From assembly GCA_001805085.1 (NCBI GenBank), contig MHEA01000161.1, forward strand, positions 14,513-31,685: 17,173 nucleotides of DNA, given 5' to 3'. How positions within the stretch are numbered: position 1 is the stretch's first letter; each line of letters begins with the position of its first letter. Source of the stretch: Nitrospirae bacterium GWC2_57_9. GTDB lineage: Bacteria > Nitrospirota > UBA9217. Position numbers and translations under genes: made by a program. Shown here in pieces: positions 13,527 to 17,173 of this stretch. The notes below the pieces were generated by a model. That model did no database searches, had not been told where the DNA came from, and saw nothing but the letters and a program-made list of their open reading frames with translations.

Positions 13527-14624
13527 GTGGAAGTACGCTGTACAGGATGCAATAAGCTCTTCCGTGTATCGGATGACAAGATCTTGGCGTCCGGCGTCAA
13601 GTTCGGCTGCACGCGGTGCGGCAACACCGTAAAGATCACCCGGGAAGATTTCGAGCGCTATCTTGCATCCCGGAGCACCACTCCTGCCCTTGCGTCCGTT
13701 CGTTCGCAAGCCGCTCATGATCCCGTTGCCGCCCCGGTCTCCAGCCAGCCCTCCGCAGCTTCCGACCCGGATTTCGATCTCAGCGACCCGGCAACCGCGG
13801 CCGCCGCAATGCATCAGGATGAAGCGCCCCCGGCTTTCGTCATGCCTGACCCCGTCCCTGCCCGGCCGCCCGAAACCGCTCCGGTCCAGAAACAACCTCA
13901 GAAGGCACAGCCTTCAATGCGTCCCCCGGCCCCGGGTCCAAGGACCGAGGTCAGAACTCCCCCCAAACCGCGGCCGGAACCGGTTCGCCAGGCGCCTGCA
14001 GCCGGCCAGTCCGCTTCGGCGCCGCCCGTGAGGGAGGCAGCAAGACCGGCTGCGGTCCTGACCGCCGCCCCCGTTGAGACAGGCGGCAGCGCCAGGAAGT
14101 TCGTGCTTGTCGTGATCGCGCTCCTCATCCTCGGCGGTGCAGCAGTCGGCGTTAAATCCTTCGTCAGCACATCATCGGAAGAGGTTTCTGATGCGATCAA
14201 CTCCTTGCAGTTGCCCGAGGGGCTGCAGATACTCAATGCCTCAGGCGCGGTCGATCCCGTCAACGGAGACCTGATCGTCAATGGTGTTGTCGAGAATACG
14301 ACAGACAAACCGAAGCCGGCATGGTACATCGTGGTCGATGTCTATGACGCCCAGAACGCGGTGCTGACAAAAGGCAAGCTGTTGAGCGGAAAACAGCTCT
14401 ATACGAAGCGTGATCTCGACATCATGGAAAAGAGGGGCGTCAGCATCCAGGAACTGAAGTTGAAGATGCTTCAGGAGCAGGGGATCATTATTCCGGCGAA
14501 AGAATCGGTCACGTTCGAGATCCGCATTATGGAACCTCCCCAGGGAATGGCCAGCTTCAATGCGACCCTTCAGCCCTTCGACCCGGTCCAGATTTTCAAG
14601 GAAATGGCCGAGGGGCAGAAGTAA
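13527..14624 (+). CDS. MJ0042-type zinc-ribbon protein with one membrane span and DUF3426-like C-terminal domain
   Basis: The 365-aa protein has three parts. Residues 1-40 are a zinc ribbon with C5, C8, C28 and C31 (VRCTGCNKLFRVSDDKI, then KFGCTRCGNTVKI), matching the MJ0042/zinc_ribbon_5 pattern. Residues 50-188 are a Pro/Ala/Gln-rich low-complexity linker. A helix at 192-213 (FVLVVIALLILGGAAVGVKS) spans the membrane. Residues 225-365 form a beta-rich outer domain (GDLIVNGVVENTTDKPKP, then VYDAQNAVLTKGK), like the DUF3426 domain found with such zinc ribbons. The start GTG 13527 has AGGAGG nine bases upstream and puts the first Cys at residue 5. The function of this family is unknown; a membrane-anchored sensor or adaptor is plausible. 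It is separated from neighbours by 129 and 140 bases, so it is probably its own unit. Confidence 0.82.
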   Translation: MEVRCTGCNKLFRVSDDKILASGVKFGCTRCGNTVKITREDFERYLASRSTTPALASVRSQAAHDPVAAPVSSQPSAASDPDFDLSDPATAAAAMHQDEAPPAFVMPDPVPARPPETAPVQKQPQKAQPSMRPPAPGPRTEVRTPPKPRPEPVRQAPAAGQSASAPPVREAARPAAVLTAAPVETGGSARKFVLVVIALLILGGAAVGVKSFVSTSSEEVSDAINSLQLPEGLQILNASGAVDPVNGDLIVNGVVENTTDKPKPAWYIVVDVYDAQNAVLTKGKLLSGKQLYTKRDLDIMEKRGVSIQELKLKMLQEQGIIIPAKESVTFEIRIMEPPQGMASFNATLQPFDPVQIFKEMAEGQK

Positions 14625-14764
14625 GATCCGGCTGAAAAGCGGGACGGTCATCGCCGCAGGCTGCTCAGAAAGATCAAGCAGCTCTGGTCCGTCCATTACA
14701 TCGCCCGGCCTTCGGATACTGTCTGATCCATCTCCTTTTGCTTCATCCGTATTCAAGTCTAATT

Positions 14765-15193
14765 ATGGCAAAATCCATTATGATCCAGGGCACCGGTTCC
14801 GGTGTCGGCAAAAGCGTTCTTTGCGCGGCCTTGTGCCGTATTTTTTTTGAGGACGGAATTCGAGTCGCGCCCTTCAAGAGTCAGAACATGTCCCTGAACT
14901 CCTTCGTGACCAGGGCCGGTCTCGCAGGCTCAGCGCGGCTCACGATCTGATCGTGATCGAAGGAGCGGGAAGCCCCGCGGAGTTCAACCTGGCGCACCTA
15001 TCTGCACGGGGTTTTCGACGGGGGCGCATTTAGACAACGTTTTCTGGACGAAATCCGGAGAAAGAAGGGGGTCGATCTTCCGGCCCTTCGTTCCTACGAA
15101 GGCTTGAAACAGGAAGGTTTCAGCCGTCTGGCTGCCATCGTACGGGAGCATATCGATATGAGAAAGGTGTACGAGATAGCAGGTTTGCCGTAA
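14765..15193 (+). pseudogene. cobQ: Remnant of cobyric acid synthase (cobQ/cbiP) with two internal deletions
   Basis: Intact CobQ/CbiP, about 500 aa, amidates four side chains of adenosylcobyrinate diamide. Only three pieces remain. Piece 1 (14765-14911): MAKSIMIQGTGSGVGKSVLC, then APFKSQNMSLNSFVT, the P-loop N-terminus; its frame then runs through unrelated residues to a TGA at 14948. Piece 2 (14938-14994), in another frame: AHDLIVIEGAGSPAEFNLA, from the middle of the synthetase domain. Piece 3 (14996-15193), back in the first frame: TYLHGVFDGGAFRQRFLDEI to VYEIAGLP and TAA, the true C-terminus. The glutamine amidotransferase nucleophile region and most of the synthetase domain are gone, about 350 codons in all. 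The remaining sequence is well conserved, so the loss looks recent, unless it is an assembly artefact. No Shine-Dalgarno is evident. Confidence 0.9.
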
Positions 15194-15347
15194 GGAGCGC
15201 GTGCCGATTCAGCCGTAAAAGCGGGTCCTCTCCCTGGAAAGAGGCAAAAAATCTGTTGAAAACCGCAAACGGTTCATGTATTGTTCTAGCGCTAACCGGC
15301 TTGAAAGCAGGGCAGTCGGCACCAAGCGCGGTCCAGCCAGTTTTTGC

Positions 15348-15375
15348 TTGACAAAAACTGTAGCTGTGCTATAAA
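15348..15375 (+). promoter_or_regulatory. Sigma70-type promoter for metK
   Basis: A perfect -35 TTGACA (15348-15353) is followed after 16 bases by TATAAA (15370-15375). Transcription would start near 15382, giving a leader of about 33 bases. The leader holds a small hairpin GG-U-CC-GAAA-GGCC (15389-15401) abutting the Shine-Dalgarno GGGAGGAAG (15402-15410). No SAM riboswitch fits in this short leader. Confidence 0.8.
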
Positions 15376-15414
15376 AACGAAATTTTATGGTCCGAAAGGC
15401 CGGGAGGAAGACAG

Positions 15415-16572
<1,158 letters not shown>

Positions 16573-16576
16573 CATC

Positions 16577-16612
16577 AGTTCGGAGTGTGGAGTTCGGAGT
16601 TCGGCATTGAAC
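16577..16612 (+). repeat. Heptamer repeat just after metK
   Basis: Units GTTCGGA, GTGTGGA, GTTCGGA and GTTCGGC begin about four bases beyond the metK stop. It is an intergenic member of the same RTKCGGA family and the copy farthest from the cobalamin genes. Confidence 0.75.
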
Positions 16613-16617
16613 ATCGT

Positions 16618-16643
16618 AGGGGCAGCCCTTAGTGGCTGCCCTC
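16618..16643. repeat. GGGCAGCC palindrome downstream of metK
   Basis: GGGCAGCC (16620-16627) and GGCTGCCC (16634-16641) form a perfect 8-bp stem with loop CTTAGT. It lies 48 bases after the metK stop and could end the metK transcript, but only CTCAACTTTGTG follows, so a terminator is weakly supported. It also resembles a common dispersed GTAGGGGC...GCCC palindrome. Confidence 0.5.
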
Positions 16644-16680
16644 AACTTTGTGTGACTTACTTGGACACGAAGGGCCGGAA

Positions 16681-16842
16681 TTGAAGCTCCCCGCAGCAAG
16701 CTACGGGGAATCTTCGATTCTCATGGTAAAAAGCATTATCGTATTCGCTCGCTAACCCTCAAAATGAAGGTTCGTAAAGGTATCAGCAAGCAGCGGGGTT
16801 AGCGCGAAGTGAAGGTTCGAAGAGGAATCTCCAGAATTCAAA
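16681..16842 (+). repeat. Structured dispersed element, copy 2 (upstream of the SAH riboswitch)
   Basis: About 162 bp, near-identical in order of blocks to 5326-5494: TTGAAGCTCC, CGATTCTCA, ATCGTATTCGCTCGCTAACC, AAAATGAAGGTTCGTAAAGG, TATCAGCAAGC, GTGAAGGTTCG and CTCCAGAATTCAA. Its 5' hairpin has different bases from copy 1 (CCCCGCAGC with GCTACGGGG) but the same palindromic form. It ends about ten bases before the SAH aptamer. Confidence 0.88.
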
Positions 16843-16850
16843 CATCAACC

Positions 16851-16937
16851 CACCCCGTCGAGGGGCGCTGCAGCAGTCACCGCAAGGTGGGTCTGTCAGG
16901 CTCGATGGGGGGGGGCAACATGTAGCAACGGCGCCCA
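16851..16937 (+). promoter_or_regulatory. S-adenosylhomocysteine (SAH) riboswitch upstream of ahcY
   Basis: The conserved SAH-aptamer blocks occur in order: CGAGGGGCGCTGCAGCA (16859-16875), CAGGCTCG (16897-16904) and GCAACGGCGCCCA (16925-16937). P1 is an extended stem, CCCCGTCGAG (16853-16862) with CTCGATGGGG (16901-16910), with one G-U pair. A hairpin CACC-GCAA-GGTG (16878-16889) supplies the second stem. The pseudoknot is GGGCGC (16863-16868) with GCGCCC (16931-16936). SAH riboswitches are known to turn on SAH-recycling genes when SAH builds up, matching the ahcY gene that follows. A nine-G run (16907-16915) extends P1 on one side. The expression platform must lie in the repeat copy at 16938-17036 or involve it. 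Confidence 0.92.
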
Positions 16938-17036
16938 TTGAAGCTCCCGGAGCAAGCTTCGATTCTCAAGGTGAAAATATTATCGTATTCGTTCGCTAAC
17001 CTTCGAAATGAAGGTAAGCGCTGACTCCAGAATTCA
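16938..17036 (+). repeat. Structured dispersed element, copy 3 (in the ahcY leader)
   Basis: A shortened 99-bp copy: TTGAAGCTCC, CGATTCTCAAGG, TTATCGTATTCGTTCGCTAAC, GAAATGAAGG and CTCCAGAATTCA are kept, while the middle-right part present in copies 1 and 2 (from TTCGTAAAGG to GAAGAGGAAT) is deleted. It begins immediately after the last aptamer base and ends 21 bases before ahcY, so it is transcribed as part of the riboswitch leader. Confidence 0.85.
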
Positions 17037-17057
17037 TTAACCTGAATGGAGAGCTTT

Positions 17058-17173
17058 ATGCCTACTAAAGACTACGTCATCGCCGACATCAACCTGGCCT
17101 CGTGGGGCCGCAAAGAAATCGCCATCGCCGAAACTGAAATGCCCGGCCTGATGGCCATCCGTGCAGAATTCGC
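17058..17173 (+). CDS. ahcY: Adenosylhomocysteinase, 3' end cut by window
   Basis: Only the first 38 codons are visible: MPTKDYVIADINLASWGRK, then IAIAETEMPGLMAIRAEF. The D-Y-x-V-A-D-I-x-L-A-x-W-G-R-K-E-I start and the EMPGLMA motif are the N-terminal signature of SAH hydrolase, which splits SAH into adenosine and homocysteine and so relieves product inhibition of methyltransferases. GGAGAG (17048-17053) lies four bases before the ATG. The SAH riboswitch 120 bases upstream independently supports the identity. Downstream content is unknown. Confidence 0.95.
   Translation, partial: MPTKDYVIADINLASWGRKEIAIAETEMPGLMAIRAEF

Noticed and set aside
14738..14950. A short functional CobQ-like protein of 60-70 aa
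   Set aside because: It holds only the P-loop region and ends in unrelated residues at a chance stop. The real middle and C-terminal CobQ pieces follow in the next 240 bases, so it is a broken gene.
15220..15260. CCTCT/AGAGG stem after cobQ as an intrinsic terminator
   Set aside because: The stem is only 5 bp and is followed by an A-run rather than a T-run on the plus strand.
15194..15414. SAM riboswitch upstream of metK
   Set aside because: The promoter at 15348-15375 leaves a leader of only about 33 bases, and no SAM-I, SAM-II or SAM-III core is visible. Only a small GAAA-capped hairpin is present.

Overview
All supported genes lie on the + strand. They form a long anaerobic (early cobalt insertion) cobalamin cluster followed by S-adenosylmethionine-cycle genes. 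The gene set (CbiX-type chelatase, cbiD, cbiG, cbiET, cbiF, cbiH, cbiL and a cbiMQO cobalt importer) points to an anaerobic Gram-negative-type bacterium. Gene order and the debris of short dispersed repeats remind me of Nitrospirota or Desulfobacterota (Geobacter-like) genomes, but the window does not fix the phylum.

Layout. 3-1382: cbiA, cut by the left edge. 1499-2515: a cbiX-cbiC fusion. 2512-5274: the cobalt ECF importer cbiM, a small CbiN-like protein, cbiQ and cbiO. 5275-5574: a 300-base gap filled by a dispersed repeat. 5575-11931: cobO, cbiD, cbiET, cbiL, cbiF, cbiG and cbiH, mostly with 1-20 base overlaps or tiny gaps. 11996-13397: a BPL_N/glutamine-amidotransferase-like protein of unknown role and yacG. 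13527-14624: a zinc-ribbon, single-membrane-span protein. 14765-15193: a wrecked cobyric acid synthase gene (cobQ/cbiP). 15348 onward: a sigma70-type promoter, metK, a dispersed repeat, an S-adenosylhomocysteine (SAH) riboswitch, a second copy of that repeat, and the start of ahcY.

How it works together. CbiMNQO imports cobalt, CbiX inserts it into sirohydrochlorin, and CbiL, H, F, G, D, E/T and C build cobyrinate. CbiA amidates it and CobO adenosylates it. Each corrin ring consumes many SAM molecules and releases SAH. metK (SAM synthesis) and ahcY (SAH removal, with an SAH riboswitch in front) therefore sit logically beside the cluster. cbiJ/cobK (precorrin-6A reductase) and an intact cobQ/cbiP are absent from the window and would have to lie elsewhere.

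What stands out. (1) A seven-base tandem motif (RTKCGGA) occurs at eight sites, several inside conserved enzymes, and at two gene junctions it seems to supply the Shine-Dalgarno sequence or start codon. (2) A 99-169 bp structured dispersed element has three copies, two of which directly sandwich the SAH aptamer, so one copy lies in the ahcY leader where an expression platform would be expected. (3) cobQ survives only as three out-of-phase fragments separated by two internal deletions. (4) The BPL_N-like gene has clear coding sequence upstream of its first usable start codon.
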